64,000 bases of DNA from Luteibacter pinisoli (GTDB lineage Bacteria > Pseudomonadota > Gammaproteobacteria > Xanthomonadales > Rhodanobacteraceae), in contig NZ_CP041046.1 in the NCBI RefSeq assembly GCF_006385595.1, forward strand, positions 310,001 through 374,000. Direction: 5' to 3'. The notes beneath the pieces are model-generated. The model saw nothing but the letters and a program-made list of their open reading frames with translations. It ran no database searches and was not told where the DNA came from. Made by a program: the position numbers and the translations under genes. Positions within the stretch are counted from its first letter, which is position 1; each line of letters starts with the position of its first letter. Positions 45,143-53,460 of this stretch are shown here, one piece after another.

Positions 45143-46087
45143 ATGACATCTTCGTTTCTTCTCGTGCTTGCCATGGCTACCGCCACGCCCGCCGCCATCG
45201 AGGCGCCTGTGACACTCCCATCGAGCTCGACCTCCATCACGTACCACAAGGTCGACGTGGACGGCGTGGGCATGTTCTATCGCGAGGCGGGCCCAAAGGA
45301 TGCGCCGACCATCGTGCTCCTGCACGGGTTCCCTTCATCGTCGCGCATGTTCGATACGCTGTTTCCCCTGCTGGCCACGAAGTATCACCTCATCGCCCCA
45401 GACTATCCGGGATTCGGCAACAGCGATGCGCCGCCGCCGTCGCAGTACACCTACACCTTTGACCATCTGGCCGAGTCGACCAACGCGCTGCTGGAAAAAC
45501 TGAAGGTCGACCGTTACGTGATGTACCTGCAGGACTACGGCGGCCCCATCGGCTATCGGATCGCGCTGAAGCACCCGGAGCGCGTGCGCGCACTCGTGCT
45601 GCAGAATGCGAATGCCTACAAGGAAGGGCTGGGCGCGAAGTGGGCGAACATCGCCAAATTCTGGGACAACCCGGATGCGCACCCCGAGGTGTTCGCGGCG
45701 TTCACGTCGCTCGAGGGTGCGAAGCAGCGGCATATCGCCGGTAGCGCCCATCCCGAGCGATACAGCCCTGACCTATGGGTCGATGAGTACGCCTTCCTGA
45801 CACGGCCGGGGCAGGCGGAGATCCAGAAGGCGCTGCTTTACGACTACCGCAACAACGTCGCGTCGTATCCCGCGTGGCAGGCGTGGTTTCGTGAGAAGCA
45901 ACCGCCCACGCTGGTCGTGTGGGGGACGCACGATCCGTCATTCGTTGCAGCGGGAGGCGACGCCTTCAGGCGCGACCTGCCGAAGGCCGAGATCCACCAG
46001 CTGGACGCGGGGCATTTCGCGCTGGATGAGAAGGTGGATGACATCGCCTCACTCATGCTCCGCTTTCTCGGTGACCTTGGGCACTGA
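45143..46087 (+). CDS. Exported alpha/beta hydrolase, epoxide hydrolase/dehalogenase-like
   Basis: 314 residues. A short hydrophobic N terminus (MTSSFLLVLAMATATPAA) may be a signal peptide. Oxyanion motif LLHGFPSSSRMF (HGFP), nucleophile elbow YLQDYGGPIG with Asp in place of Ser, VVWGTHDPSF and terminal His in LDAGHFALDE. An Asp nucleophile with HGxP points to epoxide hydrolase or haloalkane dehalogenase chemistry. Substrate unknown. Its last 39 bases overlap a small minus-strand gene. Confidence 0.82.
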   Translation: MTSSFLLVLAMATATPAAIEAPVTLPSSSTSITYHKVDVDGVGMFYREAGPKDAPTIVLLHGFPSSSRMFDTLFPLLATKYHLIAPDYPGFGNSDAPPPSQYTYTFDHLAESTNALLEKLKVDRYVMYLQDYGGPIGYRIALKHPERVRALVLQNANAYKEGLGAKWANIAKFWDNPDAHPEVFAAFTSLEGAKQRHIAGSAHPERYSPDLWVDEYAFLTRPGQAEIQKALLYDYRNNVASYPAWQAWFREKQPPTLVVWGTHDPSFVAAGGDAFRRDLPKAEIHQLDAGHFALDEKVDDIASLMLRFLGDLGH

Positions 46088-46219
46088 TCGCCACTTCTTT
46101 GCGAGTCGCTCGCTTCGATCGAGGATCCAATCGGGCGGCGGAAACGTCGGGGGAGGGTTGTGGCCGAGAATTTTAGGCTCGGCGCGGACGCCTCGTTTTT
46201 TGAACCAGGGTAGTTTCAT
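46049..46219 (-). CDS. Small 56-residue protein downstream of DUF6338-like gene
   Basis: Basic, proline-rich protein beginning MKLPWFKKRGVRAEPKIL, with NPPPTFPPPDW in the centre and a charged C terminus. It follows the membrane-protein gene after 11 bases and has AAGGA eight bases before its ATG, so a two-gene operon is likely. It overlaps the end of the convergent hydrolase by 39 bases. No homologue recognised. Confidence 0.55.
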   Translation of the reverse strand: MKLPWFKKRGVRAEPKILGHNPPPTFPPPDWILDRSERLAKKWRSVPKVTEKAEHE

Positions 46220-46230
46220 GGTCGTTATCC

Positions 46231-46812
46231 TTACAGGAACTCAATTTGCGTTACGTCGGTGGCGCTGATGAGAATGCCCTCAACTTCGCAATCACGATTG
46301 TCCGTGCACATGCGAAGCCAGACGCCTTCGGTGATGTAGAAATGGCCTTTTTCCGGGCTTGCCGGCCAGACAGCGGGCCATCCGCTGAGTCTGGATCCGT
46401 CTCGCAAATTTAGAATAACGAAGCGCGTACTTTTGTTGAACACCTGAACCCATTCGCTTGGATAAGAAGTTCGCTGGGTCACTCCGAACTTTCGCAGCCG
46501 TGCATGAATCGTGTCGTGATTCGTCCACGCGCAGGCAACGAATCCCACGGCTAAGGCAGCGCTGATGCTCGCGACGAGGGTGCTTTCGGACGTCCAAATA
46601 CCGAGTGATATGAACTGGCCCATCGCGATCGCTACGACGCGGACAGTGGCGACGATGGCCTGGACAAGAACCGTATACAGCAGCGCCTGGACGACGCGCT
46701 CAAATTGCGAAGGCCGCTCGTGGGAGGTCGTACCGTAAAAAATGCCGGTGACGAGAAAGCCTGGCGCGAGGTACTGGAGAAGGGCAATCAGTTCGCGAGA
46801 AAGCTCTGGCAT
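46231..46812 (-). CDS. DUF6338-like membrane protein
   Basis: 193-residue protein of unknown function. Opening LSRELIALLQYLAPGFLVTG with a first membrane segment, a second at about 37-60 and a third at about 73-97, then a cytoplasmic domain with SEWVQVFNKSTRFVILNLRDG, GWPAVWPASPEKGHFYI and LISATDVTQIEFL. This layout resembles DUF6338. Base composition is clearly lower in GC than neighbours (27 of 60 in 46381-46440), suggesting recent acquisition. Confidence 0.65.
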   Translation of the reverse strand: MPELSRELIALLQYLAPGFLVTGIFYGTTSHERPSQFERVVQALLYTVLVQAIVATVRVVAIAMGQFISLGIWTSESTLVASISAALAVGFVACAWTNHDTIHARLRKFGVTQRTSYPSEWVQVFNKSTRFVILNLRDGSRLSGWPAVWPASPEKGHFYITEGVWLRMCTDNRDCEVEGILISATDVTQIEFL

Positions 46813-46927
46813 GAGATGGGCCGGAGTTGGAAAGTCTTTCCCATGCTAAGGATGAGTCCGGCGCCCGTAGGTCAGCGCCGCCCAGCGTCCCCCGTAAGAG
46901 TTAATACTTATTTCATGTACTGACGGG

Positions 46928-46957
46928 TTGACAAATGGGGTGGGCGAGGCGGAGAAT
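46928..46957 (+). promoter_or_regulatory. Sigma-70 promoter of the antiporter leader
   Basis: TTGACA (46928-46933, perfect -35), 18-base spacer, GAGAAT (46952-46957, 4 of 6). Transcription would begin near 46964, giving a leader of about 166 bases before the antiporter ATG. Confidence 0.6.
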
Positions 46958-46980
46958 TCTATACCAGGCGGTTTGCTAAT

Positions 46981-47049
46981 GGCCGCCCGCCCTGTCCCGG
47001 TGCTGGATACCCCTCCCTCCCCCCGCTTCAGCACCGGGACCGGCCTTTT
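46981..47049 (+). promoter_or_regulatory. First long leader hairpin with T-rich tail
   Basis: Perfect 12-bp stem GTCCCGGTGCTG (46994-47005) with CAGCACCGGGAC (47029-47040), extended by GGCCG (46981-46985) with CGGCC (47041-47045) across an 8-base bulge, then TTTTATT. The 23-base apical loop is pyrimidine-rich with only two G, at its first and fourth-last positions. It lies wholly inside the predicted 5' leader. Confidence 0.65.
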
Positions 47050-47079
47050 ATTCACATCCCCTTCGATACGATTTTTTTG

Positions 47080-47114
47080 TCGGCCCACCGTTTTGGTGCA
47101 GGCCGATTTTTTTT
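47080..47114 (+). terminator. Intrinsic terminator in the antiporter leader
   Basis: TCGGCC (47080-47085) pairs with GGCCGA (47101-47106); inside it CACC (47086-47089) pairs with GGTG (47095-47098), loop GTTTT, bulge CA. Eight T follow (47107-47114). The ribosome site AGGGG (47121-47125) and ATG (47131) come directly after, so full transcription of the antiporter gene must pass this terminator. Confidence 0.8.
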
Positions 47115-47130
47115 GCGTCCAGGGGCTTAC

Positions 47131-48918
47131 ATGCGTATCGAACTCGGCTTGTTGTTGACCCTGGTGCTTGGCATCGGCTTCGTGTGCCAGTGGGTTGCCT
47201 GGCGGGCGCGCCTGCCGGCCATCCTGTTCCTGCTGGTGGCCGGCATCCTGGCCGGTCCGGTCACGGGGCTCCTCCAGCCGGACAAGGTGATGGGCGACCT
47301 GCTGTTCCCCACGGTGTCGCTCGCCGTCGCCGTGATCCTCTTCGAAGGCAGCCTCACGCTTCGCTTCCATGAGCTGAAGGGCATCGGCCATGCCGTCCGG
47401 GGCCTCGTCACCTACGGAGCCGTGCTGGCGCTGGGGATGCTCGCCTGCGCCGCGCACTTCATTGGCGGGCTGGGCTGGGCGCTGTCGTTCCTGTTCGGTG
47501 CGCTGACCTGCGTCACCGGCCCCACCGTCATCGCGCCGATGTTGCGCACCGTCCGCCCCAATGCACGCATCGCGAACGTGCTGCGCTGGGAGGGCATCGT
47601 GATCGATCCGGTGGGTGCGCTGTTTGCCGTGCTGGTCTACGAAGCCATCGCCTCGCATCGCGAAGGGCATTCGCTGCAGGTCTTCCTCGGCACCGTCGCG
47701 TGCGGCGTCGCGGTAGGCGCAGCGGCGGCGTTTATCCACGGCAACCTGCTTCGCCGCCACCTGATTCCCGAATACCTGCAGAACTTCGGCACGCTTGCCG
47801 CGGTGCTTCTGGCCTTCAGCGGTGCGAACGCCTTCGCCCACGAATCCGGCCTGCTCGCTGTGACGATCATGGGCATCGCGCTGGGCAACATGCGGGACGT
47901 GCACATCGACGACATCATGGACTTCAAGGAACACCTGACCACGCTGCTCGTGTCCACGTTGTTCATCCTGCTGGCGGCGCGGCTGCAGTGGCCGTTGCCG
48001 CAGGGTACCCTCGTCGCGGGACTTCTGATTTTCGCCGTCGCGCAGCTGGTGATCCGGCCGCTGTCCGTGTGGGTGTCGAGTCTCGGCAGCGGCCTGACCT
48101 GGCGCGAGCGCGCCCTGGTGGCCTGGGTGGCGCCGCGGGGCATCGTCGCGGCATCGGTGTCCGCGTTGTTCGCCATCCGCCTGCAAGGGACGGGGATGAC
48201 AGGCGCCGACGCGCTCGTACCTCTCGTTTTCCTCATGATCATTGGCACCGTCGTGTTCCAGGGCGCCACGGCACGCCCACTCGCACGCTGGCTGCGGGTT
48301 GCCGAGCCGGAGCCGCGTGGCGTGCTGGTGTACGGCGCCAACGCAGTGGCGCTGGACGTCGCGCGTGCGTTGCATGCCGTGGAAGGCCTGCGTGTCATCG
48401 TGGCCGACGATGACTGGGAGGGCATCCGGATCGCGCGCATGGAAGGCCTGGCGACGTTCTTCGGCAACCCGGCATCGCAGGCCGCTGACCGCAACCTGGA
48501 CCTTGCCGGCGTCGGCCACCTGTTGGCCATGTCGACGCATCGCGAACTGAATTCGCTGGTCAGCGTGCACTACCGCGAGGAATTCGGTCGCGAGAAGGTG
48601 TTCCGCCTGCGCAACCTTTCGCCGGAAGAGAGCCACGGCCGGGTATCGCTCGCCGGTAGCCTCCTGGCCCCGGCGCTGTTCACCGAGGACATGACCCATT
48701 CGCGCTTCCACGAGCTGTTGAAGGCCGGGTGGCGGATCAAGGCGACGCGCCTCAGCGAGGCCTTCGACTGGCCGCGCTTCGTCGAACAATACGGCGCGGA
48801 TGCGGTGCTGCTGTTTGGCGTGGAGGGCCGTGGCGATCTCCGGATCGCCACGGGCCAGCGCGTTCTGGAACCCAGGCCGGGTTGGACGGTGGTCGCGCTG
48901 GTGCCGCCGGCGACCTGA
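47131..48918 (+). CDS. Cation:proton antiporter (CPA1/NhaP-type) with C-terminal RCK-like domain
   Basis: 595-residue inner-membrane protein. Residues ~1-390 are a 12-13 helix CPA1 exchanger (ILFLLVAGILAGPVTG, ALTCVTGPTVIAPMLR, IVIDPVGALFAVLVYE with the ion-binding acidic residues, WVAPRGIVAASVSALFA). From ~400 there is a TrkA-N/RCK-type nucleotide-binding domain (VLVYGANAVALDVARALHAV). Exchanges Na+ or K+ for H+. I start at ATG 47131, preceded by AGGGG. Expression is likely controlled by the leader hairpins. Converges with aceA. Confidence 0.88.
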   Translation: MRIELGLLLTLVLGIGFVCQWVAWRARLPAILFLLVAGILAGPVTGLLQPDKVMGDLLFPTVSLAVAVILFEGSLTLRFHELKGIGHAVRGLVTYGAVLALGMLACAAHFIGGLGWALSFLFGALTCVTGPTVIAPMLRTVRPNARIANVLRWEGIVIDPVGALFAVLVYEAIASHREGHSLQVFLGTVACGVAVGAAAAFIHGNLLRRHLIPEYLQNFGTLAAVLLAFSGANAFAHESGLLAVTIMGIALGNMRDVHIDDIMDFKEHLTTLLVSTLFILLAARLQWPLPQGTLVAGLLIFAVAQLVIRPLSVWVSSLGSGLTWRERALVAWVAPRGIVAASVSALFAIRLQGTGMTGADALVPLVFLMIIGTVVFQGATARPLARWLRVAEPEPRGVLVYGANAVALDVARALHAVEGLRVIVADDDWEGIRIARMEGLATFFGNPASQAADRNLDLAGVGHLLAMSTHRELNSLVSVHYREEFGREKVFRLRNLSPEESHGRVSLAGSLLAPALFTEDMTHSRFHELLKAGWRIKATRLSEAFDWPRFVEQYGADAVLLFGVEGRGDLRIATGQRVLEPRPGWTVVALVPPAT

Positions 48919-48931
48919 CCGTCCGCCGCCG

Positions 48932-50221
48932 TCAGGCCGCCGACGCCGGGTGGAACTGGCTTTCTTCGGTCGACCCGGAGAGCGCCGACAGCGAGCTGAG
49001 CGAACCCGAGATCACCTGGTTGACGCGGTCGAAGTAGCCTGTGCCGACTTCGCGCTGGTGCTTGGCCGCCGTGTAGCCATCCTTCTCGGCGGCAAACTCC
49101 GCTTCCTGCAAGGCCACGTAGGCTTCCATCTGGTGATCGCGATAACCGCGTGCCAGCTGGAACATCGAGTAGTTCAGCGCGTGGAAGCCGGCCAGGGTGA
49201 TGAACTGGAACGCGTAGCCGAGCTTGCCCAGGTCATTCTGGAAACTGGCGATGGTCTTCTCGTCGAGGTTCTTCTTCCAGTTGAAGCTGGGCGAGCAGTT
49301 GTACGCGAGCTTCTTGCCGGGGAACTTCGCGTGGATCGCCTCGGCGAACCGGCGCGCTTCCTCCATGTCGGGCGTTGACGTTTCGCACCAGATCAGGTCG
49401 GCGTACGGCGCATACGCAAGGCCACGGCTGATCGCCTGCTCGATGCCCTGGGTGGATTCATAGAAGCCTTCGACCGTGCGCTTGCCGGTGAGGAACGGCT
49501 GGTCGTTCTCATCGATGTCGGATGTCACCAGGCCCGCGCCCATCGCATCCGTGCGCGCCACGATCAGCGTAGGCACGCCGGCGACGTCGGCGGCCAGGCG
49601 GGCCGCGACCAGCTTCTGCACGGCTTCCTGCGTCGGCACCAGCACCTTGCCACCCATATGGCCGCACTTCTTCGCGCTGGCCAGCTGATCCTCGAAATGG
49701 ACGCCCGCGGCACCCGCCTCGATCATGTGCATCATCAGCTCATAGGCGTTCAGCACGCCACCAAAGCCAGCTTCCGCGTCGGCCACGATCGGCACCAACC
49801 AGTCCAGCCCATCCTTGCCTTCGGCGTGATGGATCTGGTCGGCGCGCAGCAGGGTCTTGTTGATCTTGCGGACGACGTTAGGCACGGAATCGACCGGGTA
49901 CAGCGACTGGTCGGGGTACATCGTGCCGGCGGTGTTCGCATCCGCCGCCACCTGCCAGCCGGAAAGATAGATGGCCTGCAGGCCGGCTTTCACCTGCTGC
50001 ATGGCCTGGTTGCCGGTGAGCGCGCCCAGCGCATTCACGTACGGGCGCTCGTTCATCGCGCGCCACAGGCGCTCGGCACCACGGCGGGCCAGGGTGTATT
50101 CCACCTGCACGGTGCCGCGCAGGCGCACGACATCCTCGGCGGTGTACGGGCGCTCGACGCGGTTCCAGCGGTCGTTGTTCTTCCAGTCCAGCGTGATCTG
50201 TTCGGCGGTGTGCGTCTTCAT
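48932..50221 (-). CDS. aceA: Isocitrate lyase
   Basis: Glyoxylate shunt: isocitrate to glyoxylate and succinate. 429 residues from the ATG at 50221, preceded by AAGGAG. Active-site KKCGHMGG is at residues 184-191; GVHFEDQLA and YNCSPSFNWKKNL are also present. Second gene of aceBA, 22 bases after aceB. Confidence 0.97.
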   Translation of the reverse strand: MKTHTAEQITLDWKNNDRWNRVERPYTAEDVVRLRGTVQVEYTLARRGAERLWRAMNERPYVNALGALTGNQAMQQVKAGLQAIYLSGWQVAADANTAGTMYPDQSLYPVDSVPNVVRKINKTLLRADQIHHAEGKDGLDWLVPIVADAEAGFGGVLNAYELMMHMIEAGAAGVHFEDQLASAKKCGHMGGKVLVPTQEAVQKLVAARLAADVAGVPTLIVARTDAMGAGLVTSDIDENDQPFLTGKRTVEGFYESTQGIEQAISRGLAYAPYADLIWCETSTPDMEEARRFAEAIHAKFPGKKLAYNCSPSFNWKKNLDEKTIASFQNDLGKLGYAFQFITLAGFHALNYSMFQLARGYRDHQMEAYVALQEAEFAAEKDGYTAAKHQREVGTGYFDRVNQVISGSLSSLSALSGSTEESQFHPASAA

Positions 50222-50243
50222 CGAAGGGCTCCTTGGGAATGCA

Positions 50244-51842
50244 TCAAACGAGGTGTTCGTAGGCGGGCAGGGTGAGGAAGTCGCGCAATTCGGAGGCATG
50301 CGTCAGTGCGCTGATGAGCGTTGCGGCCTGCGTGGCGCGCGCCGCACCGGGGTGCTTCGATTCACGCAGGCGATGGGTGTGCGCGGCGAGCACCTGATCA
50401 AACAGGGCGAAGTTGATAAGAGCGTGGTCGCTGAACTCCACGGGGCCGTGATGCAGCCATTGCCACAGCTGTGCACGGGCGATCTCGGCGGTCGCGGCGT
50501 CTTCCATCAGGTTGTGGATGGGCACGCAGCCGAGGCCGTCCAGCCATGCGGCGGTATAGCGCAGGCATACCTCGACGTTGTTGTCGAAGCCCGCGCGCGT
50601 CACGGTGCCCATGGCGGGGGCAATCAGCGCGTCGCGCCGCGCGATCACGTCATCACGGGTGACATGCAGCTGGTTGGGCGTTGGCATGTGCTCGTCGAAG
50701 ATCGCCTGGGCGATGGGGACGAGCGCGGGGTGAGCCACCCAGGTGCCGTCGTGGCCGGCCGTCACTTCGCGCAGCTTGTCGGCACGCACCTTGGCCATCG
50801 CGGCCTCGTTGGCTTCGTCGTCGCCACGGATGGGAATCTGCGCCGCCATGCCGCCCATGGCGAAGGCGCCGCGGCGGTGGCAGGTGTGGATCAGCAGTTC
50901 CGAATAGGCCTTCAGGAACGGCACGGTCATTACCACCTGGCCGCGTTCCGGCAGGAGGCGATCGGCGTGCGCGCGGAAGGTCTTCAGGTACGAGAAGATG
51001 TAGTCCCAGCGGCCGCAGTTGAGCCCGACGATGCGCGTGCGCAGCGCATGCAGGATTTCATGCATCTGGAACACGGCGGGCAAGGTCTCGATCAGCACCG
51101 TGGCCTTCATGCATCCGTGCGGGAGTTCGAGCGCGTCCTCGGCGTAGGCCATGACGTCATCCCACAGCGCGGCTTCTTCCATCGACTGCAGCTTGGGCAG
51201 GTAAAAGTAGGGGCCGCGGTCGCGTGCCTGCAGGGCCTTCGCGTTGTGGAACGCAAACAGGCCGAAGTCGAGCAGGGCGCCGGCGAGGACGTCGCCGTCG
51301 ACTTCCACGTGCCGTTCTGGAAGATGCCAGCCGCGCGGGCGGACGACGAGGACGGCGGGATCGTCGACCACGGCGTAGTGCTTGCCCTCGGCACTGGTGA
51401 ATTCAATGCTGCCGTTGACCGCGTCGCGCAGGTTGCGCTGGCCATCGACCTGGTTGGCCCACGTCGGCGCGCTCGAATCCTCGAAGTCGGCCATGAACAC
51501 CTTCGCGCCGGAGTTCAGCGCGTTGATGATCATCTTCCGTTCGACCGGTCCGGTGATTTCCACGCGGCGGTCCTGCAGGGCCGCCGGGATGGGCGCGACG
51601 GACCAGTCGCCTTCACGGATGGCCCGGGTATCGGGCCGGAAATCCGGGAGCTCACCTGCGTCATAGCGAAGCTGGCGAGCGACGCGCTCGGCCAGCAGGG
51701 CGAGCCGGCGGCCGTCAAACCGACGGTGAAGGTCCGCGACGAACCCGAGCGCGGCCGGTGTCAGGACGTCGGCAAAGCCCTCCGTCGGGCCATTCAGGCG
51801 AACGCCGGCAAGGGGATCGAGCACGCTCTTGGGGACTGCCAT
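50244..51842 (-). CDS. aceB: Malate synthase A
   Basis: Condenses glyoxylate with acetyl-CoA to malate. 532 residues, the shorter A isoform. Recognisable stretches are KVFMADFEDSSAPTWAN, LPKLQSMEEAALWDDV, FQMHEILHALRTRIVGLNCGRWDYIFS in pieces and YTAAWLDGLGCVPIHNLMED. GGAGG lies 8 bases before the ATG. Divergent from a LysR gene that probably regulates it. Confidence 0.97.
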   Translation of the reverse strand: MAVPKSVLDPLAGVRLNGPTEGFADVLTPAALGFVADLHRRFDGRRLALLAERVARQLRYDAGELPDFRPDTRAIREGDWSVAPIPAALQDRRVEITGPVERKMIINALNSGAKVFMADFEDSSAPTWANQVDGQRNLRDAVNGSIEFTSAEGKHYAVVDDPAVLVVRPRGWHLPERHVEVDGDVLAGALLDFGLFAFHNAKALQARDRGPYFYLPKLQSMEEAALWDDVMAYAEDALELPHGCMKATVLIETLPAVFQMHEILHALRTRIVGLNCGRWDYIFSYLKTFRAHADRLLPERGQVVMTVPFLKAYSELLIHTCHRRGAFAMGGMAAQIPIRGDDEANEAAMAKVRADKLREVTAGHDGTWVAHPALVPIAQAIFDEHMPTPNQLHVTRDDVIARRDALIAPAMGTVTRAGFDNNVEVCLRYTAAWLDGLGCVPIHNLMEDAATAEIARAQLWQWLHHGPVEFSDHALINFALFDQVLAAHTHRLRESKHPGAARATQAATLISALTHASELRDFLTLPAYEHLV

Positions 51843-51979
51843 GGGTGTTGCCTCCAGCGTCAGGTCTGGAGTTCACGCTACGGCGCGCGGCATGCTGTTG
51901 ACAAAGCATATGTTTCAATTCAAATCATTAACTCAACTAATAGTCGTTGCAAGTATGCGTTGATATTGAGGATTTCCGA
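51843..51979. promoter_or_regulatory. Divergent aceB/LysR control region
   Basis: 137 bases with a marked AT-rich core (51900-51945). Plus strand: TTGACA at 51898-51903 and TCAAAT at 51920-51925 (16-base spacer) as a possible LysR promoter. Minus strand: TTGAGT/TTGAAT and CATATG elements serve aceB. Dyad-like T-N11-A sites fit LysR binding but I could not single out one. Confidence 0.4.
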
Positions 51980-53005
51980 GTGGTTCGTAAGCTGAATGCA
52001 GCGAAAAAGCCCGCCACTCGGTCGAAATCGGGGCGTGCCGAGGGTGCCGACGACTCGGCGGCGCGCTTCTACTACAAGGGCAACCGCCTCAAGCAACTGC
52101 GGGCCTTCGTCTACATCACCCGCCTGGGCACGCTCAGCCGCGCGGCCGAGGCCCTGTTCCTGTCTCAGCCATCGGTGAGCCTGCAGCTCCAGGCACTGGA
52201 GCGCGAGCTTGGCACCTCCCTTGTCGAGCGGACTCGCCGCCGGATCACGCTGACCGACGCGGGCGAGGCGCTTTACGAGATGGCCCGGCCGCTCGTCGAG
52301 GGCTTCGAAAACCTGGACCGCGAGTTCGCGGCAAAGACGCGCGGGAAGCAGTCGGGCCGGCTCACCGTCGCCGCCGGCTCCTCGACCATCCAGTACCTTC
52401 TGCCGGACCTGGTGAAGGCGTATCGCGAACGCTACCCGGACGTGCAGCTGCAGCTCGCCAACGTCACCGGCAAGGATGGCCTGGCCCTGCTACGCGCGGA
52501 CGAAGCCGACATCGCCATCGGCTCGATGCTCGATGTACCCAATGACATCGCGTGGGCGCCGGTCTATCACTACGACCCGATGCTGATCATGCCGCCCGAT
52601 CACCCGCTGGCCACGCGCGACACCATCCGCCTGGAAGATCTCTCGCCCTACGGGCTCATCCTCCCGCCACAACGGCTCACCACCTTCCGGCTGGTGGACA
52701 TGGTGTTCCAGCAGCGGCGCGTGCCGTACACGGTGGCGATTGAAGTCGGCGGGTGGGATGTCATCAAGCAATACGTGGCGATGGGGCTGGGCATTTCGAT
52801 CGTCACCGGCATCTGCCTCACCGACGCCGATCGCGAACGCCTCGTCGTGCGAAACCTGCGCCAGTATTTTCCGCAGCGCAGTTACGGCGTGGTGATGCGC
52901 AAGGGCAAGTTCCTGAGTCCGGAGGCGCGGGCGTTCATCGACCTGATCAAGCCGGGGCTGCTGACGCATCGGGATTACGATGAGTCAGGCCATTCCGAGC
53001 GATAA
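51980..53005 (+). CDS. LysR-family regulator divergent from aceBA
   Basis: About 341 residues with a charged N-terminal extension, then the winged HTH (LKQLRAFVYITRLGTLSRAA ... LSQPSVSLQLQALERELG) at about residues 35-95 and a periplasmic-binding-like effector domain (GRLTVAAGSSTIQYLLPDLV). I start at GTG 51980 with GAGGA 7 bases upstream. Position and the AT-rich shared intergenic region suggest it controls aceBA and itself; the effector is unknown. Confidence 0.85.
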   Translation: MVRKLNAAKKPATRSKSGRAEGADDSAARFYYKGNRLKQLRAFVYITRLGTLSRAAEALFLSQPSVSLQLQALERELGTSLVERTRRRITLTDAGEALYEMARPLVEGFENLDREFAAKTRGKQSGRLTVAAGSSTIQYLLPDLVKAYRERYPDVQLQLANVTGKDGLALLRADEADIAIGSMLDVPNDIAWAPVYHYDPMLIMPPDHPLATRDTIRLEDLSPYGLILPPQRLTTFRLVDMVFQQRRVPYTVAIEVGGWDVIKQYVAMGLGISIVTGICLTDADRERLVVRNLRQYFPQRSYGVVMRKGKFLSPEARAFIDLIKPGLLTHRDYDESGHSER

Positions 53006-53009
53006 GGGC

Positions 53010-53408
53010 CTATGCCCAGGCATTCAGTATCGGCGGGTGAATCCGTGATGCATCGTCGAGCCAGTGCGCAAACTGAGCCATGCCTTTGTAGAAGTCGGCG
53101 CAACCCGACCCGGGCACATGGCGCTGAAAGGCAGCCGCGAACACGGCGCCGGACTCCATGCTCTCGATAAAGTCGACCGGGCTGTCATCGCGTTCGCTGG
53201 CATACGGTTTCCTGATCATGGAGAGCTCGAGCCTTTGCGCATCGCTGATGGCACCCTCTTTGTGCAGAGCCTCAGCGAGGGTGCGAAGCTGGCTAGGTCG
53301 AACATTCCGGACGTTTATGCCGTCGATTTGCGCACGAGATTCGCGCGACAGCCCGCTGTAGGTTCGCGGAATTTTCGCATGGAGAAGCGGTAGCGATGGG
53401 AAGCGCAT
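53010..53408 (-). CDS. Hypothetical protein
   Basis: 132 residues from the ATG at 53408, which has AAGGGAG about 10 bases upstream. No membrane segment or known motif; contains RTYSGLSRESRAQIDGINVRN, LRTLAEALHKEGAISDAQRLEL and FAHWLDDASRIHPP. Probably a soluble helical protein. Composition is less GC-rich than neighbours. Its end is 4 bases from the LysR stop (convergent). Confidence 0.6.
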   Translation of the reverse strand: MRFPSLPLLHAKIPRTYSGLSRESRAQIDGINVRNVRPSQLRTLAEALHKEGAISDAQRLELSMIRKPYASERDDSPVDFIESMESGAVFAAAFQRHVPGSGCADFYKGMAQFAHWLDDASRIHPPILNAWA

Positions 53409-53460
53409 CTGGTGTGACTCCCTTAAAGAGAGCACGATGCCGGTACGCGACGGAACATTA

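Larger units (their letters stand above)
46979..47158 (+). other. Upstream reading frame in the antiporter leader
   Basis: ATG at 46979 opens a 59-codon frame (MAARPVPVLDTPPSPRF...) with AGGCGG about 8 bases upstream. It is rich in proline early, runs through both leader hairpins and ends 28 bases inside the antiporter gene in another frame. It could be a leader peptide whose translation controls hairpin formation, or be untranslated. Confidence 0.35.

Noticed and set aside
46928..46965. TATACC at 46960 as the -10 of the antiporter promoter
   Set aside because: Spacer to TTGACA would be 26 bases; GAGAAT at 46952 has an acceptable 18-base spacer.
46994..47040. Guanidine-II type tandem-hairpin riboswitch
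   Set aside because: Neither leader hairpin has the ACGR tetraloop required for that class.
46846..48789. 647-codon minus-strand frame opposite the antiporter gene
   Set aside because: Composition is typical of an antisense frame (His/Gln/Arg/Asp-rich) and the plus-strand antiporter has all its motifs.
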